From positions 1 to 34,767 of the forward strand of contig RPQS01000041.1 in assembly GCA_003818605.1 (NCBI GenBank): a stretch of 34,767 nt of DNA, in the 5' to 3' direction. Numbering within the stretch: position 1 is the first letter of the stretch; every line of letters begins with the position of its first letter. The position numbers and the translations under genes are program-made. Shown here in pieces: positions 14,922-24,820 of the stretch. The stretch comes from Candidatus Zhuqueibacterota bacterium (lineage in GTDB: Bacteria; Electryoneota; RPQS01). The notes under the pieces were generated by a model. It had not been told where the DNA came from. It saw only the letters and a list, made by a program, of their open reading frames with translations, and did no database searches.

Positions 14922-16796
14922 TTACTTGGTGACAACGTGCTTCTGCAGGAAGTCCACCATGGCGGAATAGGCAATGATTCGATTGTGAGTCTTCTTCAGG
15001 CCGTGGCCCTCATCGTTGAACAGCAGGTATTCCACCACGCCGCCGCGGGTGCGAATGGCCTCGGCGATCTGATCCGCTTCAGTCTTCGGTACGCGCGGAT
15101 CGTTCGCGCCCTGAATCAGGAACAAGGGGGCTTTAATCTTGTCCGCATGCGTCAGCGGTGAAATCTGCGTGAGAAACTCGCGGTCGTTGGCCAGACTGCC
15201 GTATTCCGCTTCGCGCAGCGCGCGGCGATAAATGCCGGTGTTTTCAAGGAACGAAACGAAATTGGCAATGCCGACTACGCTCACGCCCGCGGCCCAGGTA
15301 TCCGGATAAGTAGTCAATTGAGCGAGCGTCATATACCCGCCGTAGCTGCCGCCATAGACGATCAGTTTTTGCGGATCCACGTCCGAACGAGCCTTGAGCC
15401 AGCGCGCGGCATATTCGATATCCTGCACGGAATCGCCCCGCTTGCGGACATTATCCATGGCCATATACGTTTTCCCATATCCCGAAGATCCGCGAATGTT
15501 CGGTTCCAGAATCGCAAATCCACGGCTGAGAAAATACTGATAAATTCCGGAAATGTCGGGTTGGGCCTGACTTTCCGGACCGCCGTGCACGGCCACGATC
15601 ACCGGCATCTTCCCTTTCGATTGAAACGGAGCATACCAGAATGCCGGAATTTTTCGACCGTCGAAAGTCTCATATTCGACAAGCTCCGGCGCGCGCAGAG
15701 TCACGGACGGAATGCCGCCGGTGGCGCTGAATGTGAGCTGATGCAGCTTGTCCGCGCTGGTTTCATACTGCCAAATATCATAGGGGCGGTTGCCCGAGCC
15801 GAAAGTAAACGAGAGTTTGCTTCCGTCGTTGGAGAAAACCATACCGGTAATCACACCGGCCGGAATACGATTGGGACCGATTTCATTGCCATGCCGCAAA
15901 TTACGGAAATGGAACCGCGAATAGCCGTTTTCATTCACGGTCCAGGCCAGCATCGCGTTGTTGTTGGATAGCGCAAACTGCTCCACGTCCCAATCCGGAG
16001 TCTCGATCCAACTGAATGAATCGCTGTCCAGCGGCCAGTAAGCCAGTCCCATAAATTCGCGTCCGTGATCGGTCAACAGATAGAATCCTTTTCCTTCCGC
16101 ATCCCAAACCGGAGCACGATACTGGATGTCACCCTGATGCGGAGTGATCAGTTTGGTCTTTCCGGTCCGACGATCATACAGCAGCAGATCAGTGTTGGCG
16201 CTGGATGATTCGCGAATGATCAGCAGATAACGGTCATCCGGAGAGTAATCCATCGCCGCGTTGGATCCCTCGCCCTCATAGAGGCGGAAAAAGTCTTTAG
16301 CCTGCGCGCTGTATTCGAGAATATCGAAATCTTTTTTATTGCGCGCGTTGGTGGCATAGGCGAAGCGTGTGCCGTCGCGAGTCCAGCAGCCGAAATTGTT
16401 GATCGCGTGGTCATCCTTTGTCAGCCGCTGCCATACCGAGCCGTGTGGATCAACCAGATAGAGCTGCGAGCGCTCATTACCGCCCGCCGCCGCCGAAAGA
16501 ACCATGGTTTTAGCATCCGTGGGCGACCACCACGCTCCATCCACGCCGTTGGTGTCAAATGTGACTTGAGATTGATATCCGCCCCAATCCGCGATTCTCC
16601 AAACTTGAGGAACGCCGGAAGCGTTGCTCAAATAGACGAGTTCGGTGGCATTCGGGTGGAAACTCGGATTCCGCGCGTACTGAATATTCAAGTATTGCAT
16701 CAGCGGATAGCCCTGTCCCAGGACAACGCCGGACTGCACCATACATAGCAGGGCAGCACAAATAAGCAGGGTTTTAGAGAGTCTCAACATTTCCAC
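14922..16796 (-). CDS. Secreted S9 family prolyl-oligopeptidase-like serine peptidase
   Basis: 624 residues. A signal peptide (LLICAALLCMVQSGVVLGQ) is followed by a WD40/TolB-like propeller (about 35-370) that gates the active site, then an alpha/beta hydrolase domain with the full triad: Ser484 in GGSYGGY, Asp566 in GANDPRVP and His598 in NDEGHGL. It belongs to the acylaminoacyl/dipeptidyl peptidase branch and should cleave short peptides in the periplasm or outside the cell. There are two possible starts: GTG at 16796, five bases after AAGGAG, or ATG at 16790, eleven bases after it; both leave a working signal peptide. The gene overlaps the end of coaE by 23 bases (17 with the ATG) and closes the six-gene set that begins with the small heat-shock gene. 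A long hairpin follows at 14863-14897. Confidence 0.94.
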   Translation of the reverse strand: MEMLRLSKTLLICAALLCMVQSGVVLGQGYPLMQYLNIQYARNPSFHPNATELVYLSNASGVPQVWRIADWGGYQSQVTFDTNGVDGAWWSPTDAKTMVLSAAAGGNERSQLYLVDPHGSVWQRLTKDDHAINNFGCWTRDGTRFAYATNARNKKDFDILEYSAQAKDFFRLYEGEGSNAAMDYSPDDRYLLIIRESSSANTDLLLYDRRTGKTKLITPHQGDIQYRAPVWDAEGKGFYLLTDHGREFMGLAYWPLDSDSFSWIETPDWDVEQFALSNNNAMLAWTVNENGYSRFHFRNLRHGNEIGPNRIPAGVITGMVFSNDGSKLSFTFGSGNRPYDIWQYETSADKLHQLTFSATGGIPSVTLRAPELVEYETFDGRKIPAFWYAPFQSKGKMPVIVAVHGGPESQAQPDISGIYQYFLSRGFAILEPNIRGSSGYGKTYMAMDNVRKRGDSVQDIEYAARWLKARSDVDPQKLIVYGGSYGGYMTLAQLTTYPDTWAAGVSVVGIANFVSFLENTGIYRRALREAEYGSLANDREFLTQISPLTHADKIKAPLFLIQGANDPRVPKTEADQIAEAIRTRGGVVEYLLFNDEGHGLKKTHNRIIAYSAMVDFLQKHVVTK

Positions 16797-17409
16797 ACTG
16801 TCTCCTTTTCTTCAGTTCCGGATTCACACGCTCCATCCAAAAGCGCCGAACCCTATCACGAAGGTCTTCGATGTTTCCGTCATTGCGCAGAACAACGTGT
16901 CCGCGCTGTTCTTTGATTTCCGCGGGCACTTGATGAGCCAGCCGGGATTTCGCTTCAGTTTCGCTCATCCGGCCTTGCGCGGCGATCCGTTGAGCCGCCA
17001 AATGTGAATCGGCTGTTACGATGAGCAGTAAATCGAATTTGTTTTCGATTTTCCATTCAAAAATCAAGGCGGCATCCAAAACAACTGCGTCCCGCCCGGA
17101 TTTTTCCACCGCTTGTTTCCACAGTCTGTAAATATCCGGAAACGTTAATCCTGTCAGCCAGCGCGCATCTTCCGGTCGGGCAAACACGCGTTCACCCAAC
17201 GCACGGCGAAGCAGCATACCGTCTGCACTAAAAACTTCTTTCCCGAACCGTTCACGAACGCGATTCAATAAATCGGGATTGCCCTCTAAAACCTGCTTGC
17301 CCAATTCGTCGCCGGAGACAACTTCGGCGCCAAGTTCGGCCAGGACTTCTGCAGCGGTCGTTTTACCCGCTCCGAGACCGCCCGTCAGTCCGATCAGGAA
17401 CGGCTGCAT
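16774..17409 (-). CDS. coaE: Dephospho-CoA kinase
   Basis: 211 residues, the normal length. It catalyses the last step of coenzyme A synthesis, ATP-dependent phosphorylation of the 3'-hydroxyl of dephospho-CoA, in the cytoplasm. The P-loop is GLTGGLGAGKTTAA at the N-terminus, followed by GDELGKQVLEG (Asp of the DxD-like region) and VVLDAALIFE, a variant of the usual DVPLLFE, then the LID region with AAQRIAAQ. The start codon shares one base with the subtilisin stop codon (TGATG at 17411-17407), implying coupled translation. Its own end overlaps the S9 peptidase start. An essential cytoplasmic enzyme locked between two exported proteases is odd context, but no residue looks damaged. Confidence 0.95.
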   Translation of the reverse strand: MQPFLIGLTGGLGAGKTTAAEVLAELGAEVVSGDELGKQVLEGNPDLLNRVRERFGKEVFSADGMLLRRALGERVFARPEDARWLTGLTFPDIYRLWKQAVEKSGRDAVVLDAALIFEWKIENKFDLLLIVTADSHLAAQRIAAQGRMSETEAKSRLAHQVPAEIKEQRGHVVLRNDGNIEDLRDRVRRFWMERVNPELKKRRQCGNVETL

Positions 17410-20400
17410 CAGCGCAATACCGCTAATTTGCCGCGAACGGTTTTGTCGCGGGCTTCGATCGTGTACAAATAGACACCGCCCGCTACGGGATCACCGTTTT
17501 CATTGGTCAAATCCCAGCGGGCACCGCCGCTCAAATTGTTGTGTTCGATTTTCCGGATCAGCACACCTTGAATTGTAAAAATCCGAATTGTAGCCTTTTC
17601 CGGCAACGCGGCGAACATGACTCCCATATCCCCGCCGGCTCCGATTCCCGTGTAAGGATTCGGAAATACATAGGCATCGCTGATCGAGGCGGCTACTCCT
17701 CCCAGCAGCAGATCAGCGCGACCGCCTATCGTATCCATCGGAACTCCGGTTTCACTGGCAAGTCCTCGGAACATGAGACGTGCAGCAAGGCCGACGGCAC
17801 CAACCGGATAGCGCGAGTCCATGTTGATCTGCACTTTTCTGCGATCAACGGATAATGCTTGCACAGAAACGACGCTGCGAGGAGCCTCCATCCGGTAGTT
17901 TGCCGTTTCCAATACGGAGGTGGACATCGGTTCGGTGAACGTGACTTCAACGGACAAAGACGTCGGACTTCCCAACAGACGATGTGTTAAAATTCGCGGA
18001 GGCTGCGTTGAGATATGGCGAACTTCAAATACGAAGCCGGAATCGGAATCCGGCAAGCGAGAATCTTCGGCATCACGTAATCCGGAAACGCTCACGCGGT
18101 GCCAACCTTCCGTGAATCCATCCGGAAAAGCCAGATAGACTGTGCGGCCGCCTTCCGCGGGGGAAACAGCGCTGGGCATGCGGCCATCGTCCAAACGATA
18201 CGCCCATTGGTAAAGCGAACTGGGCCCCATTGCCTCCGAAAATCTCACTTCGACATAATAGGGTTCTACAAACCGTCCGGTATCCTGCAAACTTGGAGGT
18301 TCGTTGGCCGTGATTCGAACGTAATTGGAAAAAACACTCTCTTCCTGCGGATACGTGCGATTGATGCTGCTCACCGCATAATTAAAGGGAGTGTTCTGCG
18401 GAACGTTTTCCAGAATGATGGCTGTATCGGGAGTTGTCGAGATCTGGGTGAAGGGCAGATTGGCATTCGCCCGGTAAATCCGGTAACTCTCCGCCTGCGC
18501 CGCCCGATTCCATTGCAAGGTTACGCGATCTATACCTAAAGGTTCTCCGGAAAGATTGAGGGGAGGAGCGGGACGGTTGCCGAACGCTCCCGCCGCTTCC
18601 ACGCGCAGAAAGCGGTCACCGTCAGTAAAGAAGATTTCACTCAGTCCGTTGCCGTCCCAATCCGCAATCAAAGACACATTCGCTTCCGCCGGAGTATAGT
18701 ACCAGGCCGGAGTATAACGCCCCGAGGCTTCGTCATAGCGAACAATATAGTAGTCCGGAAAGGCCGAAATCAGAATTTCGCTTCGCCCGTCGCCGTCTAC
18801 GTCCGCAATATTAATCGAGGATGGATGATCCGAGACATCCTCGTTGCCCAGAATAAAAAGTGAATCCACCGCGGCAAAGCTGTCGTCGGCTATGGTTTCG
18901 AAAATGAAATACTCCCAGTGGCGGCTGCGTCGCTGACTTTCCGAACCGCCCAGCAGATTAGACCGGCAGCCAGCCACAAATTCCTGTCGTCCGTCTCCGT
19001 CTAAATCGCCGCTGCCGAACCAGGAAGTCGCATCGTTAACAGGCAGTCTTTTACTCCACTTCTGCACGATGTCGCCATTAGAATACTCGCAGAAGATAAT
19101 ATCGCCGTCGTAATCCCCATATAGAAAGTCAAGATGGTTATCGCCGTCCAAGTCTCCCGTGAGGATTTTCGGCGGGCCAAGAGTATTGTCGCCCGGAGTG
19201 TGATTCGGTATCGTATCTAACGGTGTCAGACTGTAACCGGTTCCCACGGCGAAAACCACAAAACGGGGATCGTCAAAGCCCCCTGGGCTGACGTTGAGCC
19301 TGGCGATGATTTCTCCGTGCCCGTCCGTTGTATCCAAATCGAGAAAACCCGCGCATACGAAATTCACGGTATCCGAAAACACCACTTGGTCGGGCGGCGT
19401 GCAGGGCGCATTCTGTTCCCATATCTGCGTGGTCTGCCCGCGCCGCAGCATAATTTCAAAGAGACCGTCCTGATCGGCGTCGCCCGCCGCTTGCGGAATA
19501 TAGACTGTATTCGTATTCAGAATTCTGGTAAAATCCGTTCCGCTCCATTCATTCACTTCAAGCGTGCTCAATAAACCGTTTTCCCCGATGGGAAGCAGCC
19601 ATACTTCCGGTCGGCCGTTGCAATTGAGATCCGTATAAAAGGAACTGAGATAACCGTGAACCAAAGCGGTTTGCGTTCTGACCCATAGATTCGATGTAAA
19701 CGGCGGATCATTTACGGCAAAAGAGAATGGGCTAGACATGGTATATAATCCCGCCCGGTTTTCCAGCCGCACGCGCACTTGCCATGCCCCGGAGTGCGCG
19801 CTCTGCACCAGAAAACCCGCGTGCTCCTTTGCTACATAGCCGAAGTCTTCACGAACCGAATCTCCCGAAATATTGGTCATGATAAAACCGGCGGTCGTAA
19901 TTTGATTCGTTCGCACCTGGACCAGATCACCATACGTGTCGCGGTCGAGCATTCGGCGAACGATCATGGAATCAAAAACCGGCGGAGTGCGTTGGACGTA
20001 GAGATGAACGTGATCCAGTACGGTGATGCCACCGGTTCCGAATGCGGAAAGACGCAGCGTCATGACCGTATCCATCGCGGGCAATACCACGCGAGCCAGC
20101 GAATCATCGTAGATCCGCTGCGAACCCGCATTCACGAGATTCCACGAGTCCGGATTCTCACCCAAACCATACGATAATTCCCATCGTTCAAACGATGCTC
20201 CCCACGCTTCGCCTCGGACAGTAAAATTGTCGAGAATCCCCTGATCTCCCTGCGGCAAAGTGATTCGCGCCGCCACATCGGAACCATACCGCGCCTGTTC
20301 CACGGCGCGGCGCGCATTCACTCGTCCGTGAGCGGTTTCCGGATCCCACCCTTCCGAACCCGAACCGTTATGGAGATCATCCGCCGTGCTGACAATAACC

Positions 20401-21671
20401 TGCTTCACGTCATCGGGCGATAAGTCCGGATTCACGGAAAGAATTAGCCCCGCTAAGGCCGCCACCATCGGAACCGCGTAACTGGTTCCGTGCGAAAAAG
20501 TCCACTCGCCGCATCCGCCTCCCAGGATGGTCGAACGAATGCTGTAGCCGGGAGCCATCACATGCACCGACGGCCCATAGTTGGAAAACGACGCGCGCCG
20601 GTCGTACGAATCGGTAGCTCCCACCGATATAACTTCCGGATAGCCGGACGGATAGTGTATTGCCTCGGAGTTGGAATTCCCCGCCGACCCCAGAATGACC
20701 ACCCCGGTTTCATAGGCCAATCGAACCGCTTCACGCAGCAGCGGCGATGCCACGACGTCTCCAAAACTCATATTGAGCACAACGCTGTAGCCGGTCTGCA
20801 TCTTCAATTCCGCACCATACAGCAACGCCGCCGCAACGTCATCTTCTTCCAGAAAACCTTCACTGTTCCCCGCGCGCAAACATAGTATCCGGCAATTGTA
20901 TCCGACGGATGCGTAACATGTTTGGTTGTTGGTCGCAGCCGCAGCGATTCCCGCTACATACGTTCCATGCCCAAGTTCATCCATCGGATCGTTGTCCCGT
21001 TCCAGATGATCTCCGGAAGAGGGCAGCGAAGGCGCGTCTACGAAATCCCAGCCGACGGCATCATCAATGAAACCGTTCTCATCGTCATCTATTCCATCGC
21101 TGTCGGCGTCAGCCCAATTGATCCAAATATTGGGATAAAGATCCGGATGAAGATAATCCACACCCGTATCAATTATGCCCAGCAGAACGGTGGAATCGCC
21201 TGCGGTAATTTCCCATGCCGATGGAGCATAGATTTTTTGCAGCCACCACTGCTCGCTGAACAAGCTGTCATTCGGAGTGAAATTATTCTCGATTCCGAAT
21301 TCATCCAAGGCATTGGGCCGGTAAATGTGATTGCGCGTGACCCAGGCAACGCCGGGATCGGCGGCTAAAGTCTCCTCTAATTCGCGCAATCCCGCTTCGC
21401 TGCCGGAGCGCAGCAAAACCATTTGTCCCGCTTCCGGAAAACTCTTCTCAAAAACCGCCAATGGCGCCGACGCTTGGAACCGCCCGGATTCGATCAGGGT
21501 ATCCAAGGCTTGGATTCCACATCGGCTGACCTGATCCAGTACATTGCGCTGCGGCGCGCGTTTCAATCGGACAATGAGTTCCCCCGTCGCGGACAAAGAC
21601 TCCGCAATAACCGGAACCGCCATAAAACAGATCACAAGAATACACGTGAGAAAACGAATCGTTCGCTTCAT
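17409..21671 (-). CDS. Secreted subtilisin (S8) with FG-GAP propeller, FN3/Ig modules and T9SS-like tail
   Basis: About 1420 residues. The start at 21671 gives a classic signal peptide (MKRTIRFLTCILVICFMAVP), but no start in this frame (21719, 21707, 21671) has a good ribosome site. Counting from 21671: a prodomain, then the subtilisin domain with Asp168 (GIIDTGVDY), His235 (LGHGTYVAG), oxyanion Asn332 (GSAGNS) and Ser397 (HGTSYAVP). An Asp-rich loop DADSDGIDDDENGFIDD suggests calcium binding. Seven DxDxDG-type motifs at about 681, 731, 778, 840, 889, 957 and 1004 form an FG-GAP propeller. An FN3 domain (about 1035-1120) and two Ig-like modules (about 1120-1325) follow. The last 85 residues (VFPNPYTG, GGVYLYTIEARDKTVRGK) match a T9SS type A/FlgD-like sorting tail. 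All catalytic residues are present, so it should be an active surface or secreted protease. Confidence 0.92.
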   Translation of the reverse strand: MKRTIRFLTCILVICFMAVPVIAESLSATGELIVRLKRAPQRNVLDQVSRCGIQALDTLIESGRFQASAPLAVFEKSFPEAGQMVLLRSGSEAGLRELEETLAADPGVAWVTRNHIYRPNALDEFGIENNFTPNDSLFSEQWWLQKIYAPSAWEITAGDSTVLLGIIDTGVDYLHPDLYPNIWINWADADSDGIDDDENGFIDDAVGWDFVDAPSLPSSGDHLERDNDPMDELGHGTYVAGIAAAATNNQTCYASVGYNCRILCLRAGNSEGFLEEDDVAAALLYGAELKMQTGYSVVLNMSFGDVVASPLLREAVRLAYETGVVILGSAGNSNSEAIHYPSGYPEVISVGATDSYDRRASFSNYGPSVHVMAPGYSIRSTILGGGCGEWTFSHGTSYAVPMVAALAGLILSVNPDLSPDDVKQVIVSTADDLHNGSGSEGWDPETAHGRVNARRAVEQARYGSDVAARITLPQGDQGILDNFTVRGEAWGASFERWELSYGLGENPDSWNLVNAGSQRIYDDSLARVVLPAMDTVMTLRLSAFGTGGITVLDHVHLYVQRTPPVFDSMIVRRMLDRDTYGDLVQVRTNQITTAGFIMTNISGDSVREDFGYVAKEHAGFLVQSAHSGAWQVRVRLENRAGLYTMSSPFSFAVNDPPFTSNLWVRTQTALVHGYLSSFYTDLNCNGRPEVWLLPIGENGLLSTLEVNEWSGTDFTRILNTNTVYIPQAAGDADQDGLFEIMLRRGQTTQIWEQNAPCTPPDQVVFSDTVNFVCAGFLDLDTTDGHGEIIARLNVSPGGFDDPRFVVFAVGTGYSLTPLDTIPNHTPGDNTLGPPKILTGDLDGDNHLDFLYGDYDGDIIFCEYSNGDIVQKWSKRLPVNDATSWFGSGDLDGDGRQEFVAGCRSNLLGGSESQRRSRHWEYFIFETIADDSFAAVDSLFILGNEDVSDHPSSINIADVDGDGRSEILISAFPDYYIVRYDEASGRYTPAWYYTPAEANVSLIADWDGNGLSEIFFTDGDRFLRVEAAGAFGNRPAPPLNLSGEPLGIDRVTLQWNRAAQAESYRIYRANANLPFTQISTTPDTAIILENVPQNTPFNYAVSSINRTYPQEESVFSNYVRITANEPPSLQDTGRFVEPYYVEVRFSEAMGPSSLYQWAYRLDDGRMPSAVSPAEGGRTVYLAFPDGFTEGWHRVSVSGLRDAEDSRLPDSDSGFVFEVRHISTQPPRILTHRLLGSPTSLSVEVTFTEPMSTSVLETANYRMEAPRSVVSVQALSVDRRKVQINMDSRYPVGAVGLAARLMFRGLASETGVPMDTIGGRADLLLGGVAASISDAYVFPNPYTGIGAGGDMGVMFAALPEKATIRIFTIQGVLIRKIEHNNLSGGARWDLTNENGDPVAGGVYLYTIEARDKTVRGKLAVLR

Positions 21672-21737
21672 ACGAAGATGGTGTGAATGGGCAGGTGACG
21701 TCTGCATGGTTGACCCCATGGTGTGGTTAATGACGGA

Positions 21738-22412
21738 TCATGACCGGTGAGTCAAAGCAAAAGCAAGAACACCAACCCATTTTACTCCTTTTTCTTTAAG
21801 CGCCTTGGCGCATTCGTCTACCGTAGCGCCCGTTGTAATGACGTCGTCAATAATCAAAACCGCTTCCGGCAGCTTATTCTTCGCGATTACGGTAAAAGCG
21901 TCCCGGACGTTTGCCGCCCGGACACGATAGCTTTGAGCGGTCTGCGAAGGCGTATGTCGTATTCGCCGTAATAATGGCACGGGTGCGGCATGACCGGTTA
22001 CTCCGGCAAGTTCGCAGCCAAGCATATCGCTCTGGTTAAATCCCCGGAAAGCCCGGCGAAACCAATGCAAGGGAACGGTAGTCCAAACCAAATCCGCTTC
22101 CACAAAACGAGTCGGAAGTCGCGCAATCAAATGCTGCGCCATACTGCGGGAAACGAGTTTCATCCCATCGAACTTCAGCGCGTGCACGGCTGATCGGACA
22201 ACATCATCTCCGCCGAAACGAAATCCTGCACGCACCATGTCCACATATTTCAGCGGCCTCAGGTCGTGTGCGTCCGCGACGGGCGCATCCGCCCAGCACT
22301 GATCGCAAAATAAAAGATCTTCCGGATCCATCGCGTGGCCGCACACTCTGCACAACGGAGGGAAAAACAGATCCCAGATCGGCCACGCGCGGGGATGAAT
22401 CAGTACGGTCAC
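21738..22412 (-). CDS. comF: ComF/GntX-family phosphoribosyltransferase-like protein
   Basis: 224 residues, normal for the family. An N-terminal zinc ribbon (CRVCGHAMDP then CDQCW, a CxxC plus CxxC pair) is followed by a type I phosphoribosyltransferase domain whose PRPP loop is VLIIDDVITTGATV. ComF in naturally competent bacteria takes part in uptake of transforming DNA in the cytoplasm; in other bacteria the role of these proteins is not settled. The start is GTG, overlapping the lon stop codon by four bases (GTGA at 22412-22409), so translation is probably coupled. The subtilisin gene follows. No other competence gene is in the window. Confidence 0.9.
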   Translation of the reverse strand: MTVLIHPRAWPIWDLFFPPLCRVCGHAMDPEDLLFCDQCWADAPVADAHDLRPLKYVDMVRAGFRFGGDDVVRSAVHALKFDGMKLVSRSMAQHLIARLPTRFVEADLVWTTVPLHWFRRAFRGFNQSDMLGCELAGVTGHAAPVPLLRRIRHTPSQTAQSYRVRAANVRDAFTVIAKNKLPEAVLIIDDVITTGATVDECAKALKEKGVKWVGVLAFALTHRS

Positions 22413-24820
22413 GATTTTGTGCGGACTTTTTTCTTCGGTGAAGACATCAGTGCCAGATTCAGCACGTCGTCAATCGTATCTACGAATTTGAACTGAAGCG
22501 TTTTACGGATATGCGCCGGCACGAAGAAGAGATCCTTCTCGTTGGCGCGCGGAATGATGACCGTTTTTAGCCCGTGGCGGCTGGCTGCAACGATCTTCTC
22601 ACGCAGACCGCCGATGGGAAGCACGCGTCCGGAGAGGGTTATTTCCCCCGTCATACCCAAATCCCGTCGCACCGGCCGCGTCGAAAATAGTGATGCGAGT
22701 GATGTGGTCAGAGTAACGCCGGCTGAAGGGCCGTCTTTCGGCGTGGCTCCCGCCGGAACATGAATGTGTATGTCGTGGCGGGCAATTATATCGTTATCCA
22801 AATGATACTTTTCGGAATTCGCTCGCAGATAGGATAACGCAATCTGCGCGGATTCCTTCATGACATCACCCAACTGGCCGGTCACCTGAAGCTGCTTGGA
22901 ACCGGGCATCCAAGTGGATTCGATCACCAGTACATCACCGCCCACGGGAGTCCAGGCCAATCCCAATGCCACTCCGACGCCCGGCACCTCCTTAACCGTA
23001 TCTTCCAGATATTGCGCTGGACCAAGATAATCGTAGACGGTTTTATCCGTAACGGTGGCTCGCGTCCGCTTGCCCGTGACAATCTTCCGGGCAATCTTCC
23101 GGCAGATGGATGCAATCTGCTGTTCAAGTTTACGGACGCCTGCTTCGCGTGTGTATCCCAGAATGATTGTGGATAGTCCCTTATCGGAAAAAGTGACATC
23201 CGTTTTGGTCAGGCCGTTTTCATCAATTTGCCGCGGGACCAGATAGTGTTTGGCAATCTGAATCTTCTCCGGGGTAATGTAGCTGGGAATCTCGATGATT
23301 TCCATGCGATCGCGCAACGGTCCGGGAATTGCGTTTACATCGTTGGCGGTCGTTATAAAAAATACTTTGGATAGATCGAATTCCACGTCCAGATAGTGAT
23401 CCTGAAACGTCGCATTTTGCGCCGGATCCAGCACCTCTAAAAGAGCCGACGCCGGATCCCCGCGAAAATCTGCCCCCAGCTTATCAATCTCATCCAGCAT
23501 AATCACCGGATTTTTCACACCGACCCGCCGCACGGATTGAATAATCCGGCCGGGCAGCGCGCCTACGTACGTCCGCCGATGGCCGCGGATTTCCGCCTCG
23601 TCGCGTACGCCGCCCAGACTCATACGCGAAAATTCCCGGTTCAACGCGACGGCAATGGATTTGCCAAGGGAGGTCTTCCCCACTCCGGGCGGACCGATAA
23701 AACACAAAATCGGACCCTTCCCCGTAGGCCGCAATTTGCGCACGGCAAGAAATTCCAGAATACGGTTTTTTACGTCATCCAAACCGTAGTGATCCCGATC
23801 TAAAATCTTTCGCGCGCGTTCAACGTCTAATTCCTCATCCGTTGTCTTTTGCCACGGCAGCGCAACCAGCCATTCCAGATAGGTTCGTGAAACCGTGTAT
23901 TCCGCAGAAGCCGAAGACATGCGCTTCATCCGCTCCAGTTCTTTCGTCGCGGCTTCCTCGGCAACCGGCGGCATGTTCGCCGCCTTAATCTGCTGCTCGA
24001 ACTCTGCGATTTCCGCTCCGCCCTCAATGTCCTCCCCCAGTTCCCTGCGGATGGCTTTCATCTGCTCGCGCAGGAAATATTCGCGTTGGCCGTGCGCCAT
24101 CTCGCTTTCCACGCGGGTCTGAATCTCGGATCCGAGTTGGATCAGTTTTAGCTCTCGCGCCAACTGCGTTGCAACTAATCCCAACCGTTCTTTCAGCGCG
24201 ACGGCTTCCAGAATTTCCTGTTTTTGATCCAAACTGATGCTCAGGTTCGAAGCCACAATATCCGCAAGCGCACCTGGATCGGTAATGTTATATACGGCTA
24301 TTTTGACTTCTTCCGGAACCGTTTGGTTGGATTCGGCTAATTTTGTAAAGTCGCTGACAATTCGCTTGACCAGCGCTTCACCCTCGAGAGATACGCGTTG
24401 ACCGGATCGCAAGGGTTTGATCTCCACCTTCAAATAGGGCGATGTCTCAATAATACGAGTCCGTTCGACGCGAACCAATCCCTGCACAAGCAGTCGCAGC
24501 GACCCGTCCGGAACACGGAACATTTTCAGAATTTGGACTGCGGATCCTATATGATAAAACTGATCTTCAGGATTCTCGGAAATCGGATCGGGAACACGCG
24601 CAAATGCCGCCATCATCTTGGAGCCGGATAGCGTGTCATTAACCAGCTTGATGATCGGTTCTGCGCTCACAACAAGGGGAGCGATAGTGTTGGGGAAAAT
24701 AATTACGTCATTGATCAGCATTGCCGGCAATACTTCCGGAATATGGATCAAATCGGATTCATCCTGTCCTGACGGTTTCTTGCCGGAGGACGCAGGCGGA
24801 TCCTGCGGAGGCAGCGTCAT
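22409..24820 (-). CDS. lon: ATP-dependent protease Lon
   Basis: 803 residues with every Lon A element. The N-terminal substrate-recognition domain covers about 25-215 (IPEVLPAMLINDVIIFPNTI), then a coiled region to about 300. The AAA+ module has Walker A GPPGVGKT (376-383), Walker B VIMLDEID (439-446) and sensor residues around TTANDVNAIP. The C-terminal protease domain has the catalytic pair Ser699 (PKDGPSAG) and Lys742 (GGLREKIVAA). It degrades misfolded and some regulatory proteins in the cytoplasm. GGAGG lies seven bases before the ATG, which overlaps the hsp20 stop codon by four bases (ATGA), giving direct coupling of holdase and protease production. The acidic, Pro-rich first 22 residues are a short extension. 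Function is not in doubt. Confidence 0.98.
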   Translation of the reverse strand: MTLPPQDPPASSGKKPSGQDESDLIHIPEVLPAMLINDVIIFPNTIAPLVVSAEPIIKLVNDTLSGSKMMAAFARVPDPISENPEDQFYHIGSAVQILKMFRVPDGSLRLLVQGLVRVERTRIIETSPYLKVEIKPLRSGQRVSLEGEALVKRIVSDFTKLAESNQTVPEEVKIAVYNITDPGALADIVASNLSISLDQKQEILEAVALKERLGLVATQLARELKLIQLGSEIQTRVESEMAHGQREYFLREQMKAIRRELGEDIEGGAEIAEFEQQIKAANMPPVAEEAATKELERMKRMSSASAEYTVSRTYLEWLVALPWQKTTDEELDVERARKILDRDHYGLDDVKNRILEFLAVRKLRPTGKGPILCFIGPPGVGKTSLGKSIAVALNREFSRMSLGGVRDEAEIRGHRRTYVGALPGRIIQSVRRVGVKNPVIMLDEIDKLGADFRGDPASALLEVLDPAQNATFQDHYLDVEFDLSKVFFITTANDVNAIPGPLRDRMEIIEIPSYITPEKIQIAKHYLVPRQIDENGLTKTDVTFSDKGLSTIILGYTREAGVRKLEQQIASICRKIARKIVTGKRTRATVTDKTVYDYLGPAQYLEDTVKEVPGVGVALGLAWTPVGGDVLVIESTWMPGSKQLQVTGQLGDVMKESAQIALSYLRANSEKYHLDNDIIARHDIHIHVPAGATPKDGPSAGVTLTTSLASLFSTRPVRRDLGMTGEITLSGRVLPIGGLREKIVAASRHGLKTVIIPRANEKDLFFVPAHIRKTLQFKFVDTIDDVLNLALMSSPKKKVRTKS

